The notes under the pieces were generated by a model. It was given only the letters and a program-made list of their open reading frames with translations. It was not told the origin of the DNA and made no database searches. 64,000 nucleotides of DNA from Ilyomonas sp964249755 (GTDB lineage Bacteria; Bacteroidota; Bacteroidia; Chitinophagales; Chitinophagaceae): the NCBI GenBank assembly GCA_964249755.1, contig CAXUDB010000002.1, positions 1,240,001 to 1,304,000 of the forward strand. Direction: 5' to 3'. The translations under genes and the position numbers were made by a program. This document shows, piece after piece, positions 26,653 to 35,859 of this stretch (position 1 is its first letter; the number at the start of each line of letters is the position of its first letter).

Positions 26653-29364
26653 TTAGTTATCGTTATGAGATGGTAAATCGTTATTCTCATTTGTGTCTTC
26701 TTCATCAGTCGTTTCACCATTAACTGAGGCATCCGGAAGCACTGGGTTTTCATCACTTGCCACCGCTTCCGCTTCAATAATTTCCTCCACAATCGCTTCC
26801 TCCTCTTCTATCTGCGAAACGGCTGCAATCTCGTCGCCGTTATCTAAGCGAATCAATATCACACCCTGCGTATTTCTGCCTGCTTCTTTAATGTTCTGTA
26901 CCGGTGTGCGCAAGGTAATGCCCGATTTGCAGGTGATGATAAGATCTTCTTTTTCGCTAACGTTTAATACGGCAACCAATCTTCCTGTTTTTTCTGTAAC
27001 GTTTATGGTTTTTACACCCTTTCCACCGCGGTTGGTAATGCGATATACATCCTCGCCTTCTGTTACCAGCGGTGTGCGTTTCCCGAACCCTTTCTCACTG
27101 ACAACCAGGATCGTTTTTTCAGAATCTTCTCTATTAACACAAATCATACCTATCACATCGTCTTTTCCTTCTTCTGTATCAATACCCTGAACGCCAATGG
27201 CGCCACGACCAGTTGGGCGCACTTTCGCCTCTGGAAAACGGATGGCGCGACCGCTTCTTACCGCCATCATAATTTCGTTGCTTCCGGTAGTGAGTTTCGC
27301 TTCGAGCAGCTCATCTCCTTCCACGATGGTAATAGCATTTACACCATTGGTTCGTGGACGGCTGAAATCTTCCAGCGGCGTTTTTTTAATGATGCCTTTG
27401 CGGGTACAGAGAATAATGTTATGGCTTTGCACAAACTCTTTATCGTCGAGTTTCCGCACATCCAGTATCGCCCGCACTTTATCATCTGCCGGTATCTGTA
27501 TTAGGTTCTGTATCGCTCTACCTTTACCTTGCTTTTCACCATCCGGAATTTCATATACTTTCAGCCAGAACGCACGGCCTTTTTCTGTAAAGAACATCAT
27601 GGTATGATGGGTAGAGGCCACAAAAAGGTGTTCTACATAATCTTCCTGCCGCGTCTTGCTTCCAATAGCGCCTCTGCCACCGCGCCGTTGCTGACGATAC
27701 TCCGTAGCGGATGTACGTTTAATATAACCCAAATGAGAAATCGTAATCACTACATTCTCATCTTCAATTAAATCTTCAATGCGCATTTCATCGGCGAGGT
27801 ACTGTATTTCGCTTTTACGCGCATCGCCAAACTTGGTTTTTATCTCAAGCAATTCTGTTTTAATTACTTCAAAGCGCAAACCTTCATCATCCAGCAAAGC
27901 CGTCAGCTTCGCAATCGTGCGCATCAGTTCATTAAACTCATCTACAATTTTATCCCGCTCTAAACCCGTTAAACGCTGCAGGCGCAATTCCAGAATGGCT
28001 TTCGCCTGCGCATCACTCAAGCCCGCTTCCTGTACGTAAACATTTTGGGTAATGTCGGCAAAAATAGAAGCATTCAAATACCAGTTTTCTTCTTTGCTTT
28101 TACCAATCAAACTCTTCATCGCATCATCCGGTGTGCGGCTGCTTCGTATCAGGCGAATCACTTCATCTAAATGATCCAGCGCTTTCAGATAGCCTTCTAA
28201 AATATGCGCCCGCTCCCTGGCTTTACGTAACTCGAAGTTGGTTCTGCGAATCACCACTTCCATGCGGAATTCGATAAACTCCACAATCAGGTCTTTCAGG
28301 TTCATGATCTTTGGGCGACCCTTACTGATGGCAACGTTATTAATACCATAACTGGTTTGCAGCTCGGTATGTTTAAATAAATGGTTGCCAACTACGCTCG
28401 CCATGGCTTCGCGCTTCAAATCAATCACAATGCGCGTTCCTTCACGCTTATTACTTTCGTTGTTTACATGGGCAATGCCTTCAATGATTTTCTCATTTAC
28501 CAGCTGTCCTATTCTATCCGTGAGCGAATCCCGGTTCACCTGGTAAGGCACTTCTGTAATAATAATCTGCTCGCGCCCGCTGGCTTTTGTTTCAATATTA
28601 AATTTACCACGAAGCACTACCCTGCCACGACCCGTTAAAAAGCCCTGCTTCACGCCTTCCATACCGTAAATAACACCGCCGGTCGGGAAGTCGGGCGCTT
28701 TTACAAAGCCCATCAGCTCTTCTATCGAAATATCTTTTTGGTTAATGTAAGCAATACAACCATCCACCACTTCGCTCAGGTTGTGCGGCATCATGTTCGT
28801 TGCCATACCTACGGCAATGCCGCTGCTGCCGTTTACCAGCAACTGGGGCACCCGCGTAGGCAATACAGTGGGTTCGTCCAGGGAGTCATCGAAGTTCAGC
28901 CCGAAATCAACGGTATCTTTGTCTAAATCTTCCAGCATGCTTTCGGCCACGCGCTGCAGACGCACCTCCGTATAACGCATGGCTGCCGGCGGATCGCCAT
29001 CCTGGTTACCAAAATTTCCCTGACCGTCCACCATCATATAGCGCATCGTCCACTCCTGCGCCATACGCACAAGGGTATCATAGATAGAAGCATCACCGTG
29101 CGGGTGATATTTACCCATCACCTCTCCTACTATACGCGCCGATTTTTTGTAGGCTTTGTTACTTGTGTTGCCCAGTTCGTTCATGGCATACAACACGCGG
29201 CGGTGCACAGGTTTAAAGCCATCGCGCGCGTCAGGCAAGGCGCGGCCTACTATGACAGACATTGAATAATCAATGTAAGCTGTCTTCATTTCTTCCTCGA
29301 TGTTTACCTGAATAATGCGGTCGTTATCGTTCGTTTCTGGGGGTATTGTTGTGTTCTCTTCCAT
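26653..29364 (-). CDS. gyrA: DNA gyrase subunit A
   Basis: Breakage-reunion subunit of gyrase (903 aa), introducing negative supercoils together with GyrB. Catalytic Tyr131 is in AAMRYTEVR; the active-site front is GRALPDARDGFKPVHRR. The GyrA box in the C-terminal wrapping domain reads QRRGGRGAIGS, which distinguishes it from ParC. The quinolone region reads HPHGDASIYDT: Ala92 occupies the place of E. coli Ser83, while Asp96 matches Asp87. The last 50 residues are a long acidic tail (runs of Glu and Asp), a known modulator of GyrA wrapping. No gyrB nearby. Confidence 0.97.
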   Translation of the reverse strand: MEENTTIPPETNDNDRIIQVNIEEEMKTAYIDYSMSVIVGRALPDARDGFKPVHRRVLYAMNELGNTSNKAYKKSARIVGEVMGKYHPHGDASIYDTLVRMAQEWTMRYMMVDGQGNFGNQDGDPPAAMRYTEVRLQRVAESMLEDLDKDTVDFGLNFDDSLDEPTVLPTRVPQLLVNGSSGIAVGMATNMMPHNLSEVVDGCIAYINQKDISIEELMGFVKAPDFPTGGVIYGMEGVKQGFLTGRGRVVLRGKFNIETKASGREQIIITEVPYQVNRDSLTDRIGQLVNEKIIEGIAHVNNESNKREGTRIVIDLKREAMASVVGNHLFKHTELQTSYGINNVAISKGRPKIMNLKDLIVEFIEFRMEVVIRRTNFELRKARERAHILEGYLKALDHLDEVIRLIRSSRTPDDAMKSLIGKSKEENWYLNASIFADITQNVYVQEAGLSDAQAKAILELRLQRLTGLERDKIVDEFNELMRTIAKLTALLDDEGLRFEVIKTELLEIKTKFGDARKSEIQYLADEMRIEDLIEDENVVITISHLGYIKRTSATEYRQQRRGGRGAIGSKTRQEDYVEHLFVASTHHTMMFFTEKGRAFWLKVYEIPDGEKQGKGRAIQNLIQIPADDKVRAILDVRKLDDKEFVQSHNIILCTRKGIIKKTPLEDFSRPRTNGVNAITIVEGDELLEAKLTTGSNEIMMAVRSGRAIRFPEAKVRPTGRGAIGVQGIDTEEGKDDVIGMICVNREDSEKTILVVSEKGFGKRTPLVTEGEDVYRITNRGGKGVKTINVTEKTGRLVAVLNVSEKEDLIITCKSGITLRTPVQNIKEAGRNTQGVILIRLDNGDEIAAVSQIEEEEAIVEEIIEAEAVASDENPVLPDASVNGETTDEEDTNENNDLPSHNDN

Positions 29365-29850
29365 GATGTGTCTTAACGGCTCGCAGGGAGCAGATGTATG
29401 AAAATAGTAAGGGGTAAAAGTAATTTTTTATCAACGAATTGCAAAGGAAATACAGGTATTTTAACGGGGCTTTTTACGGATGAATTTTTGAGACGCGGAG
29501 ATGCGGAAAAAAAAGTTATATGAGGGCGTTATCAAGTGTATAGAAAGTATGGCGAAGATGCGGCTTATACCCAGTTAAGCAGTCGCAGTTTTACTCTATC
29601 ATGTCTGTTGGCAATTCCTGCCTGTATCCTGTCTTCTTAACCATCGTCAGAACGGTACGGAAAATTGTGAATTACACACAACGAACAGTACTACCAATGG
29701 TGAAATAATTGAAAAATATCCGCCTGGCAACCGAAGTTCATGAATCCATTCAAAGAGTAAAAATATATTCTGATATTTAATTCTTGCCAAACCAAAGCTG
29801 ATAGCGATATGCTGCTAAGTGCTCCAACACCATTATAGGCAATACTCCAG
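29365..29850. other. Gene-free interval
   Basis: About 490 bases between gyrA and the ADP-ribosylglycohydrolase gene. No frame, hairpin or repeat that I can support; the gyrA promoter must lie at its left end but no clear TAnnTTTG box was found. It marks the left edge of a more AT-rich accessory stretch. Confidence 0.5.
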
Positions 29851-30798
29851 TTAGCGGCTGGCAAATCTTGCAATTAAACGCTTTGCTAGGTCGTCTATGT
29901 CTTTCCACCTTGCAAGTTGTGTTACCCAATCAATAGGTATATTGTCAAAGCCATAAAGTAAACCTGCCAGTCCACCTGTTACTGCTCCAGTTGTGTCCGT
30001 ATCTTGCCCTAGATTCACAGCCTTAAGAACCGCTTCTTTATAACTTTTAGTAGTCAGCAAACACCATATACTCGCTTCTAATGTGTCTACAACGTATCCA
30101 CTACTGCGTATTTGTTCTTCTGGTAAGTCTTGTATATTTCCTTTTAACAACAGGTCAAATCGGCTAATCTCTGTTTTGTTAATTGATAGTGATTGCAAGT
30201 AATCAGAAATCTCTGCTTTCAAATCATTATAAATTGAAAACTTGTCTTCCCTATTTAATAACTTCTTAGCAAATTCCAAATAATAAAAACAAGCAATTAC
30301 AGAACGTATATGAGCGTGCGTAATTGAAGAAACGCTCTTTGTTATCTGATATCTTTCATCTATAGATTTGTCTTTGATGTAAAACAACAATGGAAGTATT
30401 CTCATTAAAGAACCATTTCCGTTTTCGTCTTCATCAAAACCTCCTGCTAAGTCCGGTCTTGTTCCTGTTGATAAATTATATATGGCTTGCTTGGTAGCTG
30501 TGCCAACATCAAACACTGTCCCAAGTGGAGTCCAATAATTTTCGTTTAACCACTTTATAAAGTTCCGTCCAACAATATAAAGATCAAAGTCTTGGATTAG
30601 TGCTTCGGCAAGACAAAAGGTTAATGAACTATCATCCGACCACGTTCCTGACGGCAAATTGTAGGTGCCATAGCCTTGCATCTCAGTCACGGGGTTTTGT
30701 CTAATGGCTTCTCTTCGTCTAAACTCTACAGGAACGCCTAATGCGTCACCTACAGCAACTCCAAAAAGAACGTCCTTGTAAATACTATTGCTTGTCAT
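29851..30798 (-). CDS. ADP-ribosylglycohydrolase family protein
   Basis: DraG/ARH-fold protein (315 aa) predicted to remove ADP-ribose from a protein or other acceptor using two Mg ions. The metal-binding blocks are seen in order: GVAVGDALGVPVEF near residue 15, TWSDDSSLTFCLAEAL, NGNGSLMRILPL, and the closing NLGQDTDTTGAVTGGLAGLLYG. All Asp ligands appear intact. It lies in an AT-rich segment together with two orphan genes on the same strand, each with its own long leader, so it reads as accessory rather than operonic. No ADP-ribosyltransferase partner is visible, so the substrate is unknown. Confidence 0.93.
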   Translation of the reverse strand: MTSNSIYKDVLFGVAVGDALGVPVEFRRREAIRQNPVTEMQGYGTYNLPSGTWSDDSSLTFCLAEALIQDFDLYIVGRNFIKWLNENYWTPLGTVFDVGTATKQAIYNLSTGTRPDLAGGFDEDENGNGSLMRILPLLFYIKDKSIDERYQITKSVSSITHAHIRSVIACFYYLEFAKKLLNREDKFSIYNDLKAEISDYLQSLSINKTEISRFDLLLKGNIQDLPEEQIRSSGYVVDTLEASIWCLLTTKSYKEAVLKAVNLGQDTDTTGAVTGGLAGLLYGFDNIPIDWVTQLARWKDIDDLAKRLIARFASR

Positions 30799-30956
30799 TT
30801 TAAATGTCTTGATTGCTTGCCCACAACATTTAAGTGCTTATGAAGTTGTACATAAAAAAATGGCAGCTTCTATAAACTACAGAAGTAGAATGATTATTCA
30901 TAGTCAAAAGCTTCACGTCTAACCACAATTTTACAAATACAAGATTATGTGCCGGC

Positions 30957-31487
30957 TTATTTTATCAATGCGACTCCTTTATATTGTTTTGGCTCAGAAT
31001 AAATGGTTGCACCAAGTAATTTCCATTCTACCACACCCTCAACAAAATATTGGAATTTAGTATTGTCGTTTGTTCTGTTTACAATAATTGATATCGGTTT
31101 CCAATTTGTCCCACTAATAAAACCTGTTGTCGAAGAGTAAGCACTTATCGGGATATTCAGTTGTCCTTGCCTGTCTGTACAGTAATTAATACCTAATTCA
31201 TATTGTGAAATCCAGGTTGTCTCCAAATTTGCCGTTGTCAAAGAGGTCATATTGCTGTGTAAACTATCCTCTGAAAGGAACTTCCAGGTCTTTATTTGAT
31301 TGGAATTCGGTTCTTTGTTGTCGTTGTCAGTATTTGAATGTCCGATAAAGGATAGAAGCCCGAATACAAACACAAGCGAAGCAAGCAGTCCAGACTTTTC
31401 TCTCACCAGCTTTGTCGCCCGAAAGCAGAGTACAATAAAAAAGAGAAAAAGTCCGGTGTTTAGCAAACCCCATAACAAGTATAGCAT
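30957..31487 (-). CDS. Hypothetical membrane-anchored protein
   Basis: Not recognised. The 176-residue product starts with two predicted membrane helices (LLWGLLNTGLFLFFIVLCF and GLLASLVFVFGLLSFIG) joined by a short basic loop, followed by an Asn/Asp-rich linker and an exported or cytoplasmic domain rich in Ser, Thr and Trp. No catalytic signature. Base composition is AT-rich like its neighbours. It may be cargo of the accessory stretch at 29.4-32.3 kb. Confidence 0.6.
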   Translation of the reverse strand: MLYLLWGLLNTGLFLFFIVLCFRATKLVREKSGLLASLVFVFGLLSFIGHSNTDNDNKEPNSNQIKTWKFLSEDSLHSNMTSLTTANLETTWISQYELGINYCTDRQGQLNIPISAYSSTTGFISGTNWKPISIIVNRTNDNTKFQYFVEGVVEWKLLGATIYSEPKQYKGVALIK

Positions 31488-31532
31488 AGTCGTTTATCTT
31501 GAAGATTTGAAAAGCTGGCCACCAACGGCTTC

Positions 31533-31549
31533 CTGCTTGTTACGAGCAG
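31533..31549. other. Short hairpin upstream of the membrane-protein gene
   Basis: CTGCT / AGCAG stem around TGTTACG, set in GC-richer surroundings than the AT-rich genes beside it. Its role is unclear; see findings. Confidence 0.25.
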
Positions 31550-31759
31550 ATTATAGAGCGGCGAAAGCTTGGTTAAAGATAGCAAGTTCAGTTGAAAATT
31601 AATGCTGACTGTGTTCCATTAATCGCTATGGCAGCAGGCATTTAATTTGGTTTTTTACCCGGTTCATATTGTGTGTTCGCCTCGGTTTCTTCAGCGATAT
31701 TTCTTCTTGCCATGTCGCACAGGTACCCTAACAATTAACCTCAGTCTATCTATTCCTTA

Positions 31760-32242
31760 CTATGGCAATGAAAGTTCTTTTAGTGACAATGCAAATTGTA
31801 TATCGCAATCAAACACCTCAGAGTCAGAAGCCAGAGAAACTAAATAGAAATTCGGTTTGCTGTTTTTCCAAAGACCTATTCCTTTGATGGTTACAGACTT
31901 ACCCGGAACCAAAAACTGTTTTACTCCCTCTTTGCTTTTTTTCACATTTACATGATTTTCAATGGCATGGTCGTATCTTTTATCTTGCCCCCAAATAGAG
32001 GGTACTATAGCAGTCTTATAAATGATAGACCGATAATATCCGTTTTCTCCGGCAGGGTTTCCAATAACTAATTGCTGACCTTTAAAAAACTTCAAACCCA
32101 TACTGGAATACAATGTGTCATTTTTAAGTTGTAAACTTTCATTGTCTACGGTTACAACATCGAAAGTTTTACCTTCTACGTTTCTGCTCGATGAGCATGC
32201 AAGAGCAAGCATAGTTGTTACAATAAAAATAAGCCCCTTCAT
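31760..32242 (-). CDS. Hypothetical lipoprotein
   Basis: Not recognised by family. The 160-residue product begins MKGLIFIVTTMLALACSSS with a lipobox (LALAC), so the mature protein should be lipid-anchored at Cys16. The rest is predicted mostly beta, with GKTFDVVTVDNESLQL and GKSVTIKGIGLW. The start at 32242 puts the lipobox at the right distance; an upstream ATG at 32287 would not. It shares strand and AT-rich composition with the two genes to its left. Confidence 0.65.
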   Translation of the reverse strand: MKGLIFIVTTMLALACSSSRNVEGKTFDVVTVDNESLQLKNDTLYSSMGLKFFKGQQLVIGNPAGENGYYRSIIYKTAIVPSIWGQDKRYDHAIENHVNVKKSKEGVKQFLVPGKSVTIKGIGLWKNSKPNFYLVSLASDSEVFDCDIQFALSLKELSLP

Positions 32243-32478
32243 AATTAGGTGTTTAGATATTTTAAGAGGAAAGCTAACATCCAACACAAATATTTATCTT
32301 CTTACACGCAATACCAAAAAACCTATCCATTGAAAGCAGTTCAGTTAATAGTATACACTCCCTATTGTTATTAGCACCATCCACCCTCACCAGTCAATCC
32401 TGCTATTCTTCCATAAGTCATCTCGCTTAAAAAGAACTTAAACAAACTGCCATTGCAAAGCCAAAAATTAAAAAGCAA

Positions 32479-32934
32479 TTAAATAGAAATTAATTCTTGA
32501 TTAAGATCAGCTAAAGCCTTTGACAGTAAGGCTTCCACGGCTTTATATTCGTTCAGCGAAGCCGGAAGCAACCGCACAGATGGTTCTTCCAAACAGGCTG
32601 ACAAAGTTCTTATACAGCGGTCACACAAACCGATATTTCGAATAGAGTAAGGTATGTTCAAAAACGATGCAGCTATATCCAACCTGCACGTAACTATATT
32701 CAAAAATGCAATAGCTATATTCAAAACTGCGGCAGCTAGGTTCGAAACTACCGCAACTATGCTTAAGACGACTGTAACTGTGTTCCACAACCTTGCAACT
32801 ATGGTTAAGAGTGTGGTAACTATCTTCAAGATGATCGCAACTATGTTCAAGAATGTCGCACATATAATCAGAAATGTCGCAGATAGGCTCGAAAGTGTAG
32901 CAACTATATCGAAAAGATGTTCAGCTATGTTCAA
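32479..32934 (-). other. Open frame through repeat array D, doubtful gene
   Basis: A 151-codon frame starting at 32934. Residues 1-100 are merely the translated 21-bp repeats, a hydrophobic seven-residue pattern such as FLNIVAI; the last 50 residues (ending EALLSKALADLNQELISI) lie outside the array and look more protein-like. The plus strand is also open across the array, so openness alone proves nothing. Could be a true gene with a repetitive N-terminal part, or chance. Confidence 0.2.
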
Positions 32935-32950
32935 ATCGGTTGCAGCTATT
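32636..32950. repeat. Degenerate 21-bp tandem array D (15 units)
   Basis: The longest array: fifteen units of exactly 21 bp, in register from 32636 (first unit weak) or 32657 (clear) to 32950 with no insertion or deletion. Approximate consensus on the plus strand TTCAAAAATGTCGCAACTATN, with GCAACTAT or GCAGCTAT the best kept part. It ends 128 bases before the gene at 33079. The gap 32243-32478 to its left holds nothing that I can name. Confidence 0.92.
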
Positions 32951-33078
32951 AAAAAAACGGGTTCGCGGGGGCAAAATCACGCAGGCAGCATAAGATAAAC
33001 ATTCAGAAGCGGCATGCGGCGGCAGCTATCCCTTTTTCAGTCAGAGTAAATTTTTCTTAAACAATAAATACAACAAAA

Positions 33079-34056
33079 ATGAGTAAAGAAAACAAATCCC
33101 TCTATCCTGGATCAATGGTCGTTTTTTACATGGTCTGCCGCTTTGGCTGGAACCTGTACAGCAAGTATTGGGAACAGTTTGCCAAACTAAGCAGCCACTA
33201 CACAAAAGATACAGGCACCAATGCACTAAAAGCCATAGACGCCGCACAGGCGCTGCCCGATGTAACGCAGCGAAGAGGCAATACCAAGCAGCAAGGCACA
33301 GAGCTCGACGAATCATCGGTACAAGCCCTGCTGTTTTGGAAAAAGCTGCGCCGGTATATTATCAAAACGTTTGCGTCGCAATATCAGGCGGCCGCCATAG
33401 AGCAGGCCGGCGGCACCCACTTTGCCAAAGCAAGCACTGGTAACTATGCGGAAATAACCAACCTGATGGTGGCCGGGCAAGCTTATATCACTAAAAATGC
33501 CCAGCTGCTTATGAACAAAGGCACCATGCCTGAGACTTTTGAAGCCGACTATAACAAGGCAAAAGACACCTACGATACAGAGCACCTGGAATATGGCACG
33601 GCAAAAGGAGAAGCCACCGATGGCACCTCCGATAAAATAACTGCCAACAACAATCTATATACTGATTTGCAGGAAATGTTTGCCGATGCCCAGGTGGTGT
33701 TTGAAGACGATAAGTCAATTGCAAAGCAGTTCTCCTATGCAGCCGTGAAGCGGTCAGTAAGCAAAGACCTGTCAGGCATTCACTTCCAGGTGCTTCAAAC
33801 CGATAAAAAAACAACAATAGAAACTGCCGTCATCACCACCGATGAAAGCAATGAAACCTATCCCGTGAATGAGCGCGGCGTGCTCGATCTGCGCATGAAA
33901 GTCGGTGCGCACAGTGTCACGGTAGCGGCACCCGGTTTTGTTCCCTACAGTGGTGTGGTCATGGTAAATGCCGGCGTTATGCACCGCGTAAAAATCACTT
34001 TGGCAAAGGCAGAAATAAAAGTGCCGGTTGAGAATGAGTTAAGTGGCGTAAAATAA
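33079..34056 (+). CDS. Hypothetical protein with C-terminal beta-sandwich
   Basis: Not recognised. The 325-residue protein has no signal peptide. Residues 1-230 are predicted helical, with segments such as EQFAKLSSHYTKD and LLFWKKLRRYIIKTFAS; residues 235-310 look like a carboxypeptidase-regulatory or PEGA-type beta-sandwich (VNERGVLDLRMKVGAHSVTVAAPGF, then VVMVNAGVMHRVKITLAKAE). Such domains usually sit outside the cell, which is odd without an export signal. GC content returns to core level here. It follows array D; the terminator at 34248 may serve it. Confidence 0.7.
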   Translation: MSKENKSLYPGSMVVFYMVCRFGWNLYSKYWEQFAKLSSHYTKDTGTNALKAIDAAQALPDVTQRRGNTKQQGTELDESSVQALLFWKKLRRYIIKTFASQYQAAAIEQAGGTHFAKASTGNYAEITNLMVAGQAYITKNAQLLMNKGTMPETFEADYNKAKDTYDTEHLEYGTAKGEATDGTSDKITANNNLYTDLQEMFADAQVVFEDDKSIAKQFSYAAVKRSVSKDLSGIHFQVLQTDKKTTIETAVITTDESNETYPVNERGVLDLRMKVGAHSVTVAAPGFVPYSGVVMVNAGVMHRVKITLAKAEIKVPVENELSGVK

Positions 34057-34247
34057 AAAAAGAACAACTCGTTTTGTTTCTTGTTTTTGGGTTGATGAAA
34101 AAGCACACTCTAAATAGTGCCTTCGTTTCAAAATGATATTGCGATTAATAAATGCCCTGTCTAAGCAAAGAAATCAATGAGTGAGTAAACATTGTGCTGA
34201 TGGCAACACCTGTCTTTTCCAACATCGTCTAATCCAATATCGCATAC

Positions 34248-34279
34248 AAGCGAGGCACCGAATAGTCAGTGCCTCGCTT
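34248..34279. terminator. Hairpin terminator
   Basis: Stem AAGCGAGGCAC / GTGCCTCGCTT with a ten-base loop, followed on the plus strand by TGTTTT. It lies between the convergent hypothetical gene and the Gfo/Idh/MocA gene. Confidence 0.75.
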
Positions 34280-34340
34280 TGTTTTAGGGAACAATATACC
34301 CTCAATCCGGTTAACTCTTTTGCAGAGCAAAGTTCGCGCG

Positions 34341-35531
34341 TTATGCCTCTACCCTTTCTTCTATCTTCCCCGTTTGCTTGTGTTTTAAGATCACTTTTTT
34401 TGCGCCATAGTGCGTCATTTCTTCTTTAATCAGGTAATAATCCGCGTCATATTCGCTATAGTTGCTCGGCTTGCTCAAGCCTTCCTGTCCGCGCCAGATA
34501 TCCAGCTGCACCGGCTCCCACAATTTGGTTTTGGCGCTTTTGTAAGCCGCATCCAGCACCGCATTCACCACGTAGCCATCATAAAAAGTCTCTTTCGGCT
34601 CCGCCCCTTTTTCAATCGCGCCGAACATGTCGGCAAACATGTGGTTATAGCCCAGTTCGTTCAGTTCATCGCCCACCGGGAAAAGCCATCCGCTGTTGCT
34701 TTCTGCTTTTTCGGCTATGTAATCGCCACCCTTGCCGGTGGTAAACATTTCAAAGCCGGTGCGTAAAAAACTGTTGATCCAGATGGTGCCTTCCGTTCCC
34801 ATCACTTCATCCCGCAGGTCCAGCCCCCCGCGAAAGGTCCAGCTCACTTCAAACTGTGCAATCGCGCCGTTCTCATATTTTATTAAACCAATCGCGTGGT
34901 CTTCTGCATCTATCGGTTTCACCTGCGTATCCGCCCAGCACATCACTTCCACCGGTTTCACGTCTTTGCCAATATAGCTGCGCGTAATTTCCACGCAGTG
35001 GCAGCCCAAATCAAGAATGCAGCCACCGCCTGCCTGTTCTATATTCCAGAACCATTCGCTGTGCGGGCCAGGGTGTGTCTCCCTCGATTTTGCCCACAAT
35101 ATTCTGCCCAGCGCACCGTTCTTCACGCTATCCAGCGCTTTTAAAAACTTCGGTGTATACACCAGGTCTTCTAAGTAACCATTAAAGATGCCCGCTTTTT
35201 CTACCGCTTCCAGCATGCGTTTCGCTTCCTCCGCATTCCTGCCAAGGGGTTTAGTGGTGATGACGGCTTTGTTGTGCTTGCAGCAAAGCATCACGGCTTC
35301 TTCGTGCAGGTTGTTTGGCAGCGCAATGCAAACCACTTCCGTATCGGCATAAGCAATGGCTTCCTCCATACTCGTGGTTACATGCGGCACGTCGTAATCG
35401 GCAGCAAACTTCTGCCCCGTTTCTTCGCGCCTCGAATAGATGCTTACAATAGTGTCTTTACTTCGGTTACTTACAATCGCTTCGGCATAAAACCGCCCGA
35501 TAAATCCGGAGCCAAGCATGGCAATTTTCAT
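34341..35531 (-). CDS. Gfo/Idh/MocA-family oxidoreductase
   Basis: NAD(P)-dependent dehydrogenase (396 aa) acting on a sugar, inositol or similar polyol in the cytoplasm. The Rossmann N terminus reads MKIAMLGSGFIGRFYAEAI, and the family lysine is in VITTKPLGR in place of the usual EKP. The C-terminal alpha/beta domain begins about residue 130 with a GCHCVEITRSYIG segment carrying a likely catalytic His. The next gene upstream on the same strand is a nucleoside-type MFS transporter, a pairing often seen in Bacteroidota carbohydrate loci, but 328 bases separate them. Substrate not assignable. Confidence 0.92.
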   Translation of the reverse strand: MKIAMLGSGFIGRFYAEAIVSNRSKDTIVSIYSRREETGQKFAADYDVPHVTTSMEEAIAYADTEVVCIALPNNLHEEAVMLCCKHNKAVITTKPLGRNAEEAKRMLEAVEKAGIFNGYLEDLVYTPKFLKALDSVKNGALGRILWAKSRETHPGPHSEWFWNIEQAGGGCILDLGCHCVEITRSYIGKDVKPVEVMCWADTQVKPIDAEDHAIGLIKYENGAIAQFEVSWTFRGGLDLRDEVMGTEGTIWINSFLRTGFEMFTTGKGGDYIAEKAESNSGWLFPVGDELNELGYNHMFADMFGAIEKGAEPKETFYDGYVVNAVLDAAYKSAKTKLWEPVQLDIWRGQEGLSKPSNYSEYDADYYLIKEEMTHYGAKKVILKHKQTGKIEERVEA

Positions 35532-35775
35532 ATCGTTGTTGTATTTGTTGGTGACGAATTATTTTTGAGTAATTGTTATTCTCCTAAAGAAAAGCACACT
35601 GCACGCCACTCCGCAATTACCCCGGCAATGTTTATCATAAATTAATCTCATGGAGAATGCGGAATCTTTTTATATCTAAATGATCCAACTAAGCCACCAA
35701 CCTCTCAGCCCGCGGAGCCATCAAGGCTCTCCACCCCCTTCATTGCAGTACTACCAAAGTCCCATCAGGGCGTGT

Positions 35776-35847
35776 GCACGGATGGGTCGCAAGATCATCC
35801 GTGCTTGAACTTTTTTGCTTCTTTTTTCTTTCAGGAGAAAAAAGAAG
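35776..35847. terminator. Two adjacent hairpins between the MFS and oxidoreductase genes
   Basis: First hairpin: GCACGGATG (35776-35784) with CATCCGTGC (35796-35804). Second: CTTCTTTTTTCT (35818-35829) with AGAAAAAAGAAG (35836-35847), a palindrome whose arms are pyrimidine-only and purine-only. They stand just past the MFS stop (35860, minus strand) and probably terminate it. The rest of 35532-35775 shows nothing. Confidence 0.55.
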
Positions 35848-35859
35848 AAGGCAATAAAA

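Noticed and set aside
31500..31620. Integron attC site
   Set aside because: A hairpin is visible, but conserved R' and R'' core sites (GTTRRRY, RYYYAAC) could not be fitted and no integron integrase is present.
32636..32950. CRISPR array
   Set aside because: Units abut with no spacers, and 21 bp without separated unique sequence does not fit repeat-spacer architecture; no cas genes.
33079..34056. Surface adhesin because of the C-terminal beta-sandwich
   Set aside because: No signal peptide, lipobox or sorting domain; the localisation claim cannot be supported.
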